Below are positions 24,340 through 33,656 of a stretch of DNA of 64,000 nucleotides, in pieces. Position numbers and translations under genes: made by a program. Every line of letters starts with the position of its first letter. Position 1 is the first letter of the stretch. The notes below the pieces were generated by a model, which had not been told where the DNA came from, did not search any database, and worked only from the letters and a program-made list of their open reading frames with translations. This DNA comes from Larkinella soli (GTDB lineage Bacteria > Bacteroidota > Bacteroidia > Cytophagales > Spirosomataceae), in contig NZ_QTJY01000014.1 of assembly GCF_003703975.1 (NCBI RefSeq), positions 62,001 to 126,000 on the forward strand. The letters run 5' to 3'.

Positions 24340-25788
24340 TCAGAAAAGCAATTTCGATTTGACCTCGAACATGTTGCTGCCTCCGGCCCGGCGCTGAACG
24401 GATGAACCGACTTCCTTGCGCTGCGGACCCGCCGGAGCGGCAATTCGGGCGGTCGTTCCGCTGATCTGAGCCAGAGCCGCATTTAGATACGTTTCCTGAA
24501 CGTCGCCCAGGGCTTTCAGTTGCAGCGGCTCATCGATAGCGATGGTCGGCTTGAAGCCCGTCGAATAGTCGGACTGGTTCTGGGCGTTGAACGACTTGAA
24601 CACGATGGGCTGCATACCCCACTTGATCTTGCCGGTTTCGTCTTCGATGGTGATCGAGCCGACGTTCTTGCCGTAAGTGGTTTCACCGATGGTGACGACC
24701 GGCATGAAAGGCCGCAGGCCGTTGATGATCAGCTCACTGGCCGAAGCCGTGTGGCCAGTAGTCAGCACGAACACCCGCGACAGATTGCTGCCGATGTTCT
24801 GCCCCTTGTTCTGGAACCGGGTGACCAGCTGGCCGGCCTGATTGGCTTTTTCGAATTCGGCCATCAGGTCCTTGTTGTATTCGGTCCGGTAAAAGGTTTT
24901 CGTATTGTCGATGCCCTTGCCGATCATGCTGGCCAGCTTCACCGATGACGAAACGTAGCCGCCGGGGTTGTAGCGCAGATCGAGCACGAGTTCATTGACG
25001 CCTTTGGCCTTGAACTCACTGAAGATCTGCTCCAGCTGCTGGTCGTAAGTGGCGGAATTGCTGCCGTTCGGACCCGGAATAAACTGGTTGTAGACCAGGT
25101 AGCCGATGGTTTTACCGCCCCGCACGTACACCGAATCCAGGAAGACCGGGTTCTGCTGGAACACCTGAGCCGTTACGGTCTTCACGGCATCCGTATCGAC
25201 GATCTGGTTATTCTCCACTTTTGCCAGCCCGTAAGCAAAGGTCGTATTGTCGAAGATCAGCGAACTATAGTTGCCGGTGGTCAGCTTCTGGCCGTTGATG
25301 GCGGAAATGATGTCTCCCCGTTTCAGGCCGGCTTTGGCCGCCGGAGACCCGGGCAGCACGTAAAGCACCTGCATGATCACCTCACTCGACCCCTGCGACC
25401 GCAGATACAGGCCGAATTCCAGCCCGGTGGTTTTCTCCTCACCGCTCAGAGATGATTTCAGTTCTTCGGCGCTTTCCTGAATCCAGGAGAACCGGTCGCG
25501 TTCGGTGTTGGCGCTGTTGTTATAGTCGTACAACAGCGAATAAAAGAACTTGTCGGGAGCCAGGGTCGTATCCGGGTTGGCGGGAATTTTGTCGTTCCAG
25601 TAATACACCTCCCGCATGTTCTCCAGAATCCAGTTGTTGACCGACTGGTTCGGGTTCGAGGGAGCGGCCGTGACCGGCGTCTGCGGATCGGGAGCAATTT
25701 CCTGATCTTTGTTGCAGGAAGTCATCCATAAACCGGCCGCTACCGCCACCATCCAGGTACTCTGCCGGACATTGAAAGGAAAATTCAT
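24340..25788 (-). CDS. S41-family C-terminal processing peptidase, lipoprotein
   Basis: A 482-residue envelope protease. A lipobox ending at C25 (WMTSC) follows the N-terminal hydrophobic segment. A PDZ domain occupies about residues 110-190 (VLPGSPAAKAGLKRGDIISAING). The peptidase domain has LVLDLRYNPGGYVSSS, the catalytic Ser in TTGHTASASELIINGL and the catalytic Lys in GETTYGKNVGS. It cleaves proteins near their C-termini outside the cytoplasm. The Ser- and Gly-rich C-terminal tail (about 440-482) is of unknown function. Confidence 0.92.
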   Translation of the reverse strand: MNFPFNVRQSTWMVAVAAGLWMTSCNKDQEIAPDPQTPVTAAPSNPNQSVNNWILENMREVYYWNDKIPANPDTTLAPDKFFYSLLYDYNNSANTERDRFSWIQESAEELKSSLSGEEKTTGLEFGLYLRSQGSSEVIMQVLYVLPGSPAAKAGLKRGDIISAINGQKLTTGNYSSLIFDNTTFAYGLAKVENNQIVDTDAVKTVTAQVFQQNPVFLDSVYVRGGKTIGYLVYNQFIPGPNGSNSATYDQQLEQIFSEFKAKGVNELVLDLRYNPGGYVSSSVKLASMIGKGIDNTKTFYRTEYNKDLMAEFEKANQAGQLVTRFQNKGQNIGSNLSRVFVLTTGHTASASELIINGLRPFMPVVTIGETTYGKNVGSITIEDETGKIKWGMQPIVFKSFNAQNQSDYSTGFKPTIAIDEPLQLKALGDVQETYLNAALAQISGTTARIAAPAGPQRKEVGSSVQRRAGGSNMFEVKSKLLF

Positions 25789-26004
25789 AAGTTGGGTTTG
25801 TTGATATTTAAGACACGTACTTTCTAACGCACTGATTCATTGTAATATTTTAACGTATTCCGTGTCTTTTATGTTCGCTGCAACCCGGCAGTTAATTGCA
25901 TTTTAATCAGTTTTTTAGCCATCTTTCAGTCTTTTCATATCACATTCCGTATTCAAGCAGAAATACCTATCGTGTTAAAATTCAGGAAGTCATAAAAACG
26001 AAGT

Positions 26005-26058
26005 CGCCCTTAGCGTCTCTGCCGGAGGTAACTTTCTCAGGCAGAGACGCTAAGGGCG
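26005..26058. repeat. Long inverted repeat, REP-like
   Basis: A 19-bp perfect inverted repeat: CGCCCTTAGCGTCTCTGCC (26005-26023) with its complement at 26040-26058, and a 16-base loop. The core TTAGCGTCTCTGC resembles a palindromic repeat family spread through many bacterial genomes. It sits in the 290-base gap between the S41 peptidase and the secreted protein at 26078 and may also act as terminator for the latter. Confidence 0.65.
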
Positions 26059-26077
26059 TCAGGGGGATCGGAAGGGC

Positions 26078-26746
26078 TTATTTGGTTTTCTGCGCAGTAT
26101 TACCGCCCCAGTTCAGTTTGAACTTTCCGTCCGTAATGGTGATCTCGCCGTCGGTTTCCATCCGCTTGGTGTTGTCGTGATCGTGCGGGCCGGATTTGGT
26201 CAGCATCCCCCCGCCGGCGGCCGTAACCACTTTGTCTTCAATATTCTGACGCAGGCCGAAACCGGAGACGGTGGCCAGACCCCGTTTTTTGTAGTTCACT
26301 TCCTTCAGGGTAGCCTCGAACGTGCCCTCGATGCTGTGGTCGGTTACGCTGGTGATCGTAACGGTGCCTTTCCAGGATTCGCCGTCGCGGAAGGCGTGGC
26401 CCAGACCCTTGGTTTCCTCCGTATAATCGACCAGGGCCCAGATGACGCTGCCGTTGGATTCCTTATATTTTCTTTCCATCTCACGGTCGTTCTCCGCGAT
26501 GATCGGGTACGTACCCGGTTTCAGCTGATCGACGTACACGAACCGAATCCAGGTCTGCACGTCGGGGCTGACGTTCATGCCGGCGATGGCGAGGTACTTT
26601 ACACCCGTGAAGGGCAGATTCAGGCGCTGGGCTTTGCCCTGCCATTCCTTTCCGTTAATTTTGGCGGATACGGTGTTCTCGGCGGTCTGGCCGAACGCCG
26701 TCAGGCCAAGACCGAGGGCGAGGAAAAGAGCGAAGATTTTTTTCAT
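26078..26746 (-). CDS. Secreted beta-rich protein of unknown function
   Basis: A 222-residue exported protein with a clean signal peptide (MKKIFALFLALGLGLTAFGQ). The mature part is beta-rich: a domain about 25-165 with VSAKINGKEWQGKAQRLNLPF, RFVYVDQLKPGTYPII and SWKGTVTITSVTDHSIEGTFEATL, resembling the DUF6252-type fold common in Bacteroidota lipoprotein-like proteins. A His/Asp-rich stretch (SGPHDHDNTKR, about 185-195) could bind metal. No enzyme motif. It appears monocistronic. Confidence 0.72.
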   Translation of the reverse strand: MKKIFALFLALGLGLTAFGQTAENTVSAKINGKEWQGKAQRLNLPFTGVKYLAIAGMNVSPDVQTWIRFVYVDQLKPGTYPIIAENDREMERKYKESNGSVIWALVDYTEETKGLGHAFRDGESWKGTVTITSVTDHSIEGTFEATLKEVNYKKRGLATVSGFGLRQNIEDKVVTAAGGGMLTKSGPHDHDNTKRMETDGEITITDGKFKLNWGGNTAQKTK

Positions 26747-26918
26747 GATGTTCAGTTCGTTATCGTGTTCGTAAGATATACAATTAAAAGTCGACCCTCA
26801 ATCTCCCGCTTAACCGTTCACTAAAAGTCGTTTACAAATGTAACCGCTCCCCGCGACGGCTCCTTCGCCTATCGGTATGGAATGCGGTTTTCGTTGTTTC
26901 AACCCGCCTTTTCCCTAC

Positions 26919-27956
26919 ATGAAACTACTTTTGTTTTTGCTGCTGCCCTCGCTTGTTTTCGCTCAGTGGATGCCCCGGAGCAGCGGCACCGACGCCCATT
27001 TCAGAGCCGTCCACGCGGTCGGTAAAAACGTGGTCTGGGTGGGAGGCAGCAAAGGTACCTTCGTCCGGACCACCGACGGCGGCAAAACCTGGCAGGCCGG
27101 CACCGTCCCCGGCGCCGAAACCTGCGACTTCCGGGATGTACATGCCTTCAGCGCCACCACCGCCTACCTGATGGCCGCCGGCCCCGCCGAGCAGGGACAG
27201 GCCCGGCTCTACCGCACCACCAACGGCGGCAAAACCTGGCAGCTGCTCTACCAGAGCCGGCAGCCCGGCGTCTTCTTCGACTCGATGGACTTCTGGAACC
27301 GCTGGGAAGGGCTGGTTTTCAGCGATCCCGTCGACGGCAAATGGTTCGTGTTACATACGACCAACGGCGGGCGGTCGTGGCAGCGGATTCCGCCGGAAAA
27401 CCTGCCGGCCCTCCAGACCGGCGAAGCCGCCTTTGCCGCCAGCGGAAGCAGCCTCATCACGCGGGGCTATAAATGGAAAACCTACAACTACCAGCGGGCC
27501 TGGATCGCTTCCGGCGGGGCCGGAAAGGGCCGCATCTTTTACGCCCAGAGCCCGACGACCGAATGGCGCACCGCCGAAACCCCGATTCCGGCCGGAAAGA
27601 CATCGGGCATTTTCGGGCTGTGGTTCGACGATCAGGGCCAGCGGGGCATCGCCGTGGGCGGTGATTACAAGGACGAGAAAGCACCTTCGCAGAACGTCGC
27701 CGTCACCTCCGACGGCGGCCGCACCTGGACTCCGGCCACGCCCACCGATCCGCCCGGTCTAAAGGAAGCCATCGGGCAGCTTTCCGGATCGCGGCTGATC
27801 GCGGTCGGACCGTCGGGAACCTGCTACACCCTCGATTACGGCAAAACCTGGACCCGCATCGACGATTCCGCTTTCCACGCCCTCTCCTGCGCCGGCGGAC
27901 GCTGCTGGGCCGTCGGGGCCAAAGGAGTGATTGCGGTGATCGGGACGGTGAAGTGA
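26919..27956 (+). CDS. Secreted Ycf48-like / BNR-repeat beta-propeller protein
   Basis: A 345-residue exported protein. The preferred start is ATG 26919 (MKLLLFLLLPSLVFAQ), which gives a clean signal peptide; the frame is open further upstream to 26877. The mature protein repeats the pattern T-x-D-G-G-K-T-W: RTTDGGKTWQAG, RTTNGGKTWQLL, HTTNGGRSWQRI, VTSDGGRTWTPA and DYGKTWTRI. This is typical of seven-bladed BNR/Ycf48-type propellers. Such proteins are often called oxidoreductase or photosystem assembly factors, neither of which is supported here; a binding or assembly role is more likely. Confidence 0.85.
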   Translation: MKLLLFLLLPSLVFAQWMPRSSGTDAHFRAVHAVGKNVVWVGGSKGTFVRTTDGGKTWQAGTVPGAETCDFRDVHAFSATTAYLMAAGPAEQGQARLYRTTNGGKTWQLLYQSRQPGVFFDSMDFWNRWEGLVFSDPVDGKWFVLHTTNGGRSWQRIPPENLPALQTGEAAFAASGSSLITRGYKWKTYNYQRAWIASGGAGKGRIFYAQSPTTEWRTAETPIPAGKTSGIFGLWFDDQGQRGIAVGGDYKDEKAPSQNVAVTSDGGRTWTPATPTDPPGLKEAIGQLSGSRLIAVGPSGTCYTLDYGKTWTRIDDSAFHALSCAGGRCWAVGAKGVIAVIGTVK

Positions 27957-28054
27957 TTCGCTATTCTTTTTCCCTCTCTCCTTCCGCAACTTTTTTCGTA
28001 ATTTTGATTGTTATACTTAGATGAATTCTGACTACTGAAGCGGGAGAGCTGTTG

Positions 28055-30313
28055 ATGACCGATTATATTTCAACCTTGAATGAACCCCAGCGGCAGGCCG
28101 TGCTGCATGGCGACGGGCCGCTGATGATCATTGCCGGCGCCGGGTCGGGGAAAACGCGCGTCCTAACGTTCCGGATCGCGCACCTCATCGAGTCGGGGAT
28201 CGATCCGTTCCGGATTCTGGCTCTGACGTTTACCAATAAAGCCTCCGGCGAAATGCGCCACCGGATCGAGTCGGTGGTCGGTTCCGAAGCCCGCAACATC
28301 TGGATGGGGACCTTCCACTCGGTGTTCGCCAAAATCCTGCGGATCGAGGCCCGGGCCATCGGCTATACCAGCAACTTTTCCATCTACGATACCGATGATT
28401 CCAAATCGCTCCTGAAAAGCATTATCCGCGAATTCGGGATCGACGATAAGGTCTACCGCCCGAACGTCGTGTTTTCCCGCATTTCCGGAGCCAAGAACCG
28501 GCTCGTCGGCCCCGACGACTACCTGAACAACCCGCTGATCCAGGCCGACGACGCGGCCGCGCGGATGCCCGAGATCGGGCGCATCTACAAAGCCTATTCG
28601 CTCCGGTGTTTTCAGGCCAACGCCATGGACTTCGACGATCTGCTGTTCAACACGAACGTGCTGTTCCGGGATCACCTCGACATTCTGAATAAATACCAGC
28701 ATAAATTCCGGCACGTGCTGGTCGACGAGTTTCAGGACACCAACGTGTCGCAGTACTTGATTACCCGGAAGCTGTCGGCGGTGCATCAGAACATCTGCGT
28801 CGTGGGCGACGATGCGCAGAGCATCTATGCCTTCCGCGGGGCCAACATCGAAAACATCCTCAATTTCGAGAAGGACTTTCCGGACGTCCAGACGATCAAG
28901 CTGGAGCAGAATTACCGCTCCACGAAAACCATCGTCCACGCGGCCAACTCCGTCATTGCGCGCAACCGCGCCCAGCTGCGCAAAAGCGTGTTCACGGATA
29001 ACGAGGAAGGTCCGCTGATCGACGTCATCAAGGCGGCTTCCGACAACGAGGAAGGCCGGCTGGTGGCGACCTCCATCTTCGAGGCCAAGATGCAGGAGAG
29101 CCTGCATAACAACGACTTCGCCATCCTGTACCGCACCAACGCCCAGTCGCGGGCGTTTGAAGAGGCCCTGCGCAAGCTGAGCATCAAATACCGCATCGTG
29201 GGCGGCCTTTCGTTCTATCAGCGGAAGGAGATCAAGGACCTGCTGGCCTACCTCCGGTTTACGGTCAACCAGAGCGACGAGGAAGCCTTCAAGCGGATCA
29301 TCAACCTGCCCAAGCGCGGCATCGGCGACACGACCGTCGCCAAAATCGCCGTCGTGGCGGCCGAAAACCAGGTGTCGGTCTGGGAGGTGGTGAGCAACAT
29401 CAACCAGTATGTGGCCGGACGGGCGGGTATCGCCATCGAAGGTTTCGGCACCCTCATCAAGAGCTTTCAGCTGATGCTGGAGAAGAAAGACGCCTATGAG
29501 GTGGCCGCCCATATCGCCAAGGCATCCGGTATTCTGAAGGAACTGTACGAGGATAAAACCGTAGAAGGGCTGTCGCGCTATGAGAACGTTCAGGAGTTGC
29601 TGAACGCCATCAAGGAGTTTGTGGACAACCCGGAGAACGACGACAAGAGCCTGAGCGCCTTCCTACAGGCGGTTTCGCTGCTGACCAGCGCCGACGAGAA
29701 GGATGACGACGGCGACAACGACAAGGTCACGCTCATGACCATCCACGGCGCCAAGGGGCTGGAGTTCCGCAACGTCTATATCGTGGGCCTGGAAGAAGAC
29801 CTGTTTCCCTCGCAGCTGATGCTCGAAAGCCGGGCCGATCTGGAAGAGGAACGGCGGCTGTTTTACGTCGCCATTACCCGCTCGGAAAAGCGGCTCACGC
29901 TGTCGTATGCCGAATCCCGCTACCACTACGGCCGGCTGAAGGTGTGCGAACCCAGCCGATTCCTGATGGAAATCGATCAGGCTTACCTGAAAATGGCCCG
30001 GCTGCGCCCGAGCGAGGTGGAGCGCGATACGCCCTCGGGCGGCTCGATGAGCTTCGTGCGGAGTCTGGCGCAGAAAACCGCCCGTACGCAGGCCCCCCAG
30101 CCGACGGTCGCTCACGTGCCCTCCGCCGATTTTGCGCCCAGCGATACCTCGACGCTGACCGAAGGAATGCGCGTCGAACACATGAAATTCGGCTTCGGGA
30201 CCGTCAAGAAGGTCGATCAGAACGGAAACGACCGCAAAGCCGTCATCCAGTTCGAATCGGCCGGGGAAAAGACGCTGCTGCTGAGTTTTGCCAAACTGAA
30301 AATTGTCGGATAA
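28055..30313 (+). CDS. uvrD: UvrD/PcrA-type ATP-dependent DNA helicase
   Basis: A 752-residue superfamily 1A helicase; ATG 28055 is preferred over the TTG one codon earlier. Motifs in order: the Q motif LNEPQRQAVLHGDGPL, Walker A IIAGAGSGKTRV, Ia LALTFTNKASGEM, II VDEFQDTN, III VVGDDAQSIYAFRGA, IV LEQNYRSTK, V MTIHGAKGLEF and VI ITRSEKRLTLS. The C-terminal tail (about 690-750) ends in the Tudor-like GMRVEHMKFGFGTVKKVDQNG domain typical of PcrA, which contacts RNA polymerase. It unwinds 3'-5' in repair and replication restart. A palindrome at 30317-30344 separates it from ybeY. Confidence 0.95.
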   Translation: MTDYISTLNEPQRQAVLHGDGPLMIIAGAGSGKTRVLTFRIAHLIESGIDPFRILALTFTNKASGEMRHRIESVVGSEARNIWMGTFHSVFAKILRIEARAIGYTSNFSIYDTDDSKSLLKSIIREFGIDDKVYRPNVVFSRISGAKNRLVGPDDYLNNPLIQADDAAARMPEIGRIYKAYSLRCFQANAMDFDDLLFNTNVLFRDHLDILNKYQHKFRHVLVDEFQDTNVSQYLITRKLSAVHQNICVVGDDAQSIYAFRGANIENILNFEKDFPDVQTIKLEQNYRSTKTIVHAANSVIARNRAQLRKSVFTDNEEGPLIDVIKAASDNEEGRLVATSIFEAKMQESLHNNDFAILYRTNAQSRAFEEALRKLSIKYRIVGGLSFYQRKEIKDLLAYLRFTVNQSDEEAFKRIINLPKRGIGDTTVAKIAVVAAENQVSVWEVVSNINQYVAGRAGIAIEGFGTLIKSFQLMLEKKDAYEVAAHIAKASGILKELYEDKTVEGLSRYENVQELLNAIKEFVDNPENDDKSLSAFLQAVSLLTSADEKDDDGDNDKVTLMTIHGAKGLEFRNVYIVGLEEDLFPSQLMLESRADLEEERRLFYVAITRSEKRLTLSYAESRYHYGRLKVCEPSRFLMEIDQAYLKMARLRPSEVERDTPSGGSMSFVRSLAQKTARTQAPQPTVAHVPSADFAPSDTSTLTEGMRVEHMKFGFGTVKKVDQNGNDRKAVIQFESAGEKTLLLSFAKLKIVG

Positions 30314-30316
30314 ACC

Positions 30317-30344
30317 GGGAAGGAACACGGCCGTGTTCCTTCCC
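30317..30344. terminator. Perfect 28-bp palindrome between helicase gene and ybeY
   Basis: Arm GGGAAGGAACACGG (30317-30330) is followed directly by its complement (30331-30344), then TCTCTTTC. It begins 4 bases after the helicase stop and ends 9 bases before the ybeY ATG. It could act as an attenuating terminator or as an RNA-processing hairpin. Confidence 0.55.
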
Positions 30345-30353
30345 TCTCTTTCA

Positions 30354-30773
30354 ATGCTTCGATTTTTTACGGAAGACATCGCCTTCAAACTCCCTCAGAA
30401 ACAGAAAACCCGCAAGTGGCTGAATGAACTGGCCGCCCGGGAAGGCTTCACGATCGGGCAGCTGAACTACATCTTCTGCTCGGACGAGTACCTGCTGAAC
30501 GTCAACCGCGAGTACCTGGACCACGATTATTACACCGACATCATCACTTTCGACAACTCGGATGAGGAAGACCGGCTGGAGGGTGATATCTTCATCAGCA
30601 TCGACCGGGTGCGCGACAACGCCCGGCAGTTGAGCATTTCCGAGGAGCAGGAACTCCGGCGGGTGCTGGCCCACGGCCTGCTGCACCTCTGCGGCTACGG
30701 CGACAAGTCGGAAGAAGAAGCCCGGCAGATGCGGGCCGGGGAAGAGGAAAGCCTGAAGTGGTGGGTGCTTTAA
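30354..30773 (+). CDS. ybeY: Endoribonuclease YbeY (16S rRNA maturation)
   Basis: A 139-residue protein from ATG 30354 (MLRFFTEDIAFKL); longer in-frame starts lie inside the palindrome. The signature NREYLDHDYYTDIITFDNS is followed by the zinc site HGLLHLCGYGDKS. The first two His ligands are present, while the third, usually His, is Asp, as I recall for other Bacteroidota. YbeY processes the 16S rRNA 3' end and takes part in ribosome quality control. Its last bases overlap the converging DUF2442 gene by 4 bases. Confidence 0.92.
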   Translation: MLRFFTEDIAFKLPQKQKTRKWLNELAAREGFTIGQLNYIFCSDEYLLNVNREYLDHDYYTDIITFDNSDEEDRLEGDIFISIDRVRDNARQLSISEEQELRRVLAHGLLHLCGYGDKSEEEARQMRAGEEESLKWWVL

Positions 30774-31054
30774 ACCGTCTTTTTTTGCTGGTTTTTCGGG
30801 GGAAAAGGCAGTGAATGAGCGTACAGAACATCCGGGCAGAAATCTACACCATTGTCCCACGCCAGCGTACCATAGTCATCCAGAAATACTTCCCTGAAAT
30901 AGTTTCCATCCCAAAGCCTTTGAATTACCGGCGTTTGGTCGAGCCGCCTTAATAAAGGTTTCAGGTCAACCAGCCGTTTCTCGTCTTCATCGAACCGGCA
31001 AACGATCCGGTGCCCTTCCTGAACTTCTTCTATTTTCCTGATCGTGTGAAGCAT
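30770..31054 (-). CDS. DUF2442-family small protein
   Basis: A 94-residue cytoplasmic protein. The C-terminal FLDDYGTLAWDNGVDFCPDVLYAHS matches the W-x-N-G-x-D-x-x-P-x-x-LY signature of DUF2442. These genes often pair with DUF4160 in toxin-antitoxin-like arrangements; no DUF4160 gene is seen here, so it is solitary. Its 3' end overlaps ybeY by 4 bases in tail-to-tail orientation. The function is unknown. Confidence 0.8.
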   Translation of the reverse strand: MLHTIRKIEEVQEGHRIVCRFDEDEKRLVDLKPLLRRLDQTPVIQRLWDGNYFREVFLDDYGTLAWDNGVDFCPDVLYAHSLPFPPKNQQKKTV

Positions 31055-31230
31055 TCTCCAATTTCAAACCTACATCTCGTCATTGGTCTGCCTTTTAGAC
31101 TTGGAACCGTTGAAAAGTAACCGGCAATCGTTTTTCTTTCTTTCTTGGCTAACCTTTCCTGTGCCTTGACTCAAGCCGACAAATTCCCGTATTTGCCGCC
31201 CGTAAAGCCACTGTTTTTCCGCTTCTTTTT

Positions 31231-32715
31231 ATGCAATTCACTGAACAGGACCAGCACCAGATTTTATCACAGGGAGCCACGCTCGACCTTGTCGAGAAAC
31301 AGATCAAGCATTTCGTCGACAACTTCCCGTATTTGCCGGTAATCAAAGCCGCCACCGTCGGCGATGGAATCATTCGGGTCAGTGAACAGGATCTGGACGG
31401 CATCGTCACCCGGTTCGACCGGCAGGCTGCGGCCCTCTCGCTGATGAAGTTCGTTCCGGCCTCCGGAGCCGCCACGCGGATGTTCAAATCGCTGTTTGCC
31501 GCACTGGAAGGGAAAAACGACAAATCGGTCGACGAATTTTTTGCCCGCCTGCCCGATTTTGCCTTCTATGACGCGCTGAAAGCCGTGCTGACCGCCGACG
31601 AATCGGACCGCCCTGCCGTGCTGAAGGCCCTGCTGACCGAGGACGGGCTAGATTACGGCAGCCTGCCGAAAGGGCTGCTGCAGTTTCATCAGTATCCCGA
31701 AGGTCCCCGCACGCCGGTCGAGGAGCATCTGGTCGAAGGAGCCGTCTACGCCAACTCGGGCGGGCGGGTCCGGATTCATTTCACGGTGTCGCCCGAACAC
31801 CGCAGCCGCTTCGAGGAACTGATCGAGCGGGTCGTGCCGGATTATGAAGCCAAACTGGGCGTGACTTACGAAGTTACCTTCTCCGAGCAGAAAAAAGCGA
31901 CCGATACCCTCTCGGTCAACCCCGACAATACGCCCTTCCGGAATTCCGACGGCACCCTGCTGTTCCGCCCGGCGGGCCACGGTGCCCTCATCGAGAACCT
32001 GAACGATATCGACGCCGACGTGGTGTTCATCAAAAACATCGACAACGTCGTCCCGGATGCGCTGAAAGACACGACTTATACTTACAAGAAAGTGCTGGGC
32101 ACGCTGCTTCTGGACGTTCAGCAGCAGATCTTCCGCTTTCAGGAGTTGCTGGATGATGATCTCGTCAGCGAAGGGTATCTGGCGGAAATCGACGATTTTC
32201 TGCGGATCACGCTCTGTACGCTGCCTCCGGACGGTTTCGACCAGCTTTCCCAGGAGGAAAAAGTCGATTACTACCGTCGCAAGCTCGACCGGCCGGTGCG
32301 GGCCTGCGGGATGGTGAAGAACGTGGGAGAGCCGGGCGGAGGCCCGTTCTGGGCCCGCAACGCCGACGGTTCGGTATCGCTCCAGATCGTGGAATCGGCT
32401 CAGATCGATCTGAACAACCCGAAACAGAAACAGATTTTCGATGCGGCCACGCACTTCAACCCGGTGGATCTGGTGTGTTCGCTGAAAAACCGGACGGGCG
32501 TAAAATACAATCTGCCCGCCTACCGTGATCCCCAGACGGGTTTCATCACCTCGAAATCGAAAGATGGAAAGGAACTCAAAGCCCAGGAACTGCCCGGGCT
32601 CTGGAACGGCGCGATGGCCGACTGGAATACCGTATTCGTAGAGGTTCCTCTGATAACGTTCAATCCGGTTAAAACGGTTAACGATCTGTTACGCAAGGAG
32701 CATCAGCCGGCCTGA
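31231..32715 (+). CDS. DUF4301-family protein
   Basis: A 494-residue cytoplasmic protein, full length for DUF4301. The opening MQFTEQDQHQILSQGATLDLVEKQIKHFV, the segment FVPASGAATRMFKSLFAALE, GRVRIHFTVSPEHRSRFEELI, FRPAGHGALIENLNDIDADVVFIKNIDNVV and RACGMVKNVGEPGGGPFWA are conserved-looking. The GAATRM motif and the overall pattern suggest a nucleotide- or sugar-nucleotide-binding enzyme, but that is inference; no biochemical role is established that I know of. It stands alone, convergent with the Rrf2 regulator. Confidence 0.85.
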   Translation: MQFTEQDQHQILSQGATLDLVEKQIKHFVDNFPYLPVIKAATVGDGIIRVSEQDLDGIVTRFDRQAAALSLMKFVPASGAATRMFKSLFAALEGKNDKSVDEFFARLPDFAFYDALKAVLTADESDRPAVLKALLTEDGLDYGSLPKGLLQFHQYPEGPRTPVEEHLVEGAVYANSGGRVRIHFTVSPEHRSRFEELIERVVPDYEAKLGVTYEVTFSEQKKATDTLSVNPDNTPFRNSDGTLLFRPAGHGALIENLNDIDADVVFIKNIDNVVPDALKDTTYTYKKVLGTLLLDVQQQIFRFQELLDDDLVSEGYLAEIDDFLRITLCTLPPDGFDQLSQEEKVDYYRRKLDRPVRACGMVKNVGEPGGGPFWARNADGSVSLQIVESAQIDLNNPKQKQIFDAATHFNPVDLVCSLKNRTGVKYNLPAYRDPQTGFITSKSKDGKELKAQELPGLWNGAMADWNTVFVEVPLITFNPVKTVNDLLRKEHQPA

Positions 32716-32744
32716 CGGTCACGCCTTCTCCCCCTGAAATCCGG

Positions 32745-33209
32745 TCAGGCGACCGTTCCGACAGGAACCTCGTCGGCCGGATTTTCCGTGGGTGCTTCTT
32801 TCCGGAAGAAGGTCGTCAGTGACGTGTTTTCATAAACGGCCAGGTTGGCGTCCCGAACGCGCTCCATGATCGGGCGGATGGCGCAGGTTACCTCGTCGGA
32901 ACAGTCGTCACAGCGAACGTAAAAATTCAGCGAAACACAGGGCGTCGGAGCGATCGGTCCGTCGATGACCCGCAGCACCTGGGCCAGATTGACCCGCTCC
33001 GGATCGACGCGCAGCAGATAGCCGCCCCCCTTGCCTTTCTGGCTCTGAAGAATGCCGTGGTTCCGCAATTCCAGCAAAATGGCTTCCAGAAATTTCTTCG
33101 GAATGTTTTCCTTCGCCGAGATGTAGGAAATCAATACCGGTCCCTTACCGAATTCCTCCGTAAGGACTTTTAATGCTTTAATTGCGTACTTGGCTTTCTT
33201 CGAGATCAT
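32745..33209 (-). CDS. Rrf2-family transcriptional regulator with four-Cys sensor region
   Basis: A 154-residue regulator. The winged helix-turn-helix occupies about 1-85 (KYAIKALKVLTEEF, ISAKENIPKKFLEAILLELRNHGIL, KGKGGGYLL). C91, C100, C103 and C109 in the following loop could bind an Fe-S cluster, as in IscR or NsrR, although the spacing differs from both. Targets may be iron-sulfur, sulfur or redox genes; none is adjacent, and the nearest minus-strand gene is the TonB-linked lipoprotein upstream across a 500-base gap. Confidence 0.9.
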   Translation of the reverse strand: MISKKAKYAIKALKVLTEEFGKGPVLISYISAKENIPKKFLEAILLELRNHGILQSQKGKGGGYLLRVDPERVNLAQVLRVIDGPIAPTPCVSLNFYVRCDDCSDEVTCAIRPIMERVRDANLAVYENTSLTTFFRKEAPTENPADEVPVGTVA

Positions 33210-33650
33210 TGTGTTACGGTAATTTATCAGTTAAATAGAGGTTCTAACGCAAAAGAACTGTATCTATTAGGATGTCTAACGGCTCCAAAAGTCACATGAA
33301 TCGTTTTAAAACAGCGCTTTCCGTCTTCCGGCCGCAGCAGGTTTTGAAAAAAGGTGTACAAAGTAACCGAGTATGGAGTGATGAAGCAATCCGAAAGAAT
33401 GCAATTGCAGTAAAGAAAATCGACGGGCGGGGTGGATATTCGGCTATTCTTCAATTTGCCAACAATCGGGCAAGATAATAACTTCATATAAACCGGTCAA
33501 CTTTTCCGCCTGATTTTACTGCAAACGCAAACTCCAGGCCATTTTACTCATTTTCCGTCCTTAAGGTACAAATATTATAACCTATAAACAAAGTAGATTA
33601 TTATTTGGTTTGCGTGCGGGCGGATTTGACACTCAGCCGCTTATAAAAAG
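33210..33650. other. AT-richer intergenic region
   Basis: About 440 bases with lower GC than the neighbours. Short frames on both strands have no family features and are not called. The Rrf2 promoter must lie here. No RNA gene or repeat was recognised. Confidence 0.45.
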
Positions 33651-33656
33651 AAAAAA

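Noticed and set aside
28163-29512. 449-codon frame antisense to the UvrD-type helicase
   Set aside because: Shadow of a strongly supported gene; no recognisable motif.
33227-33487. Short frames on both strands upstream of the Rrf2 gene
   Set aside because: No family features, different composition, and they overlap each other; treated as intergenic.
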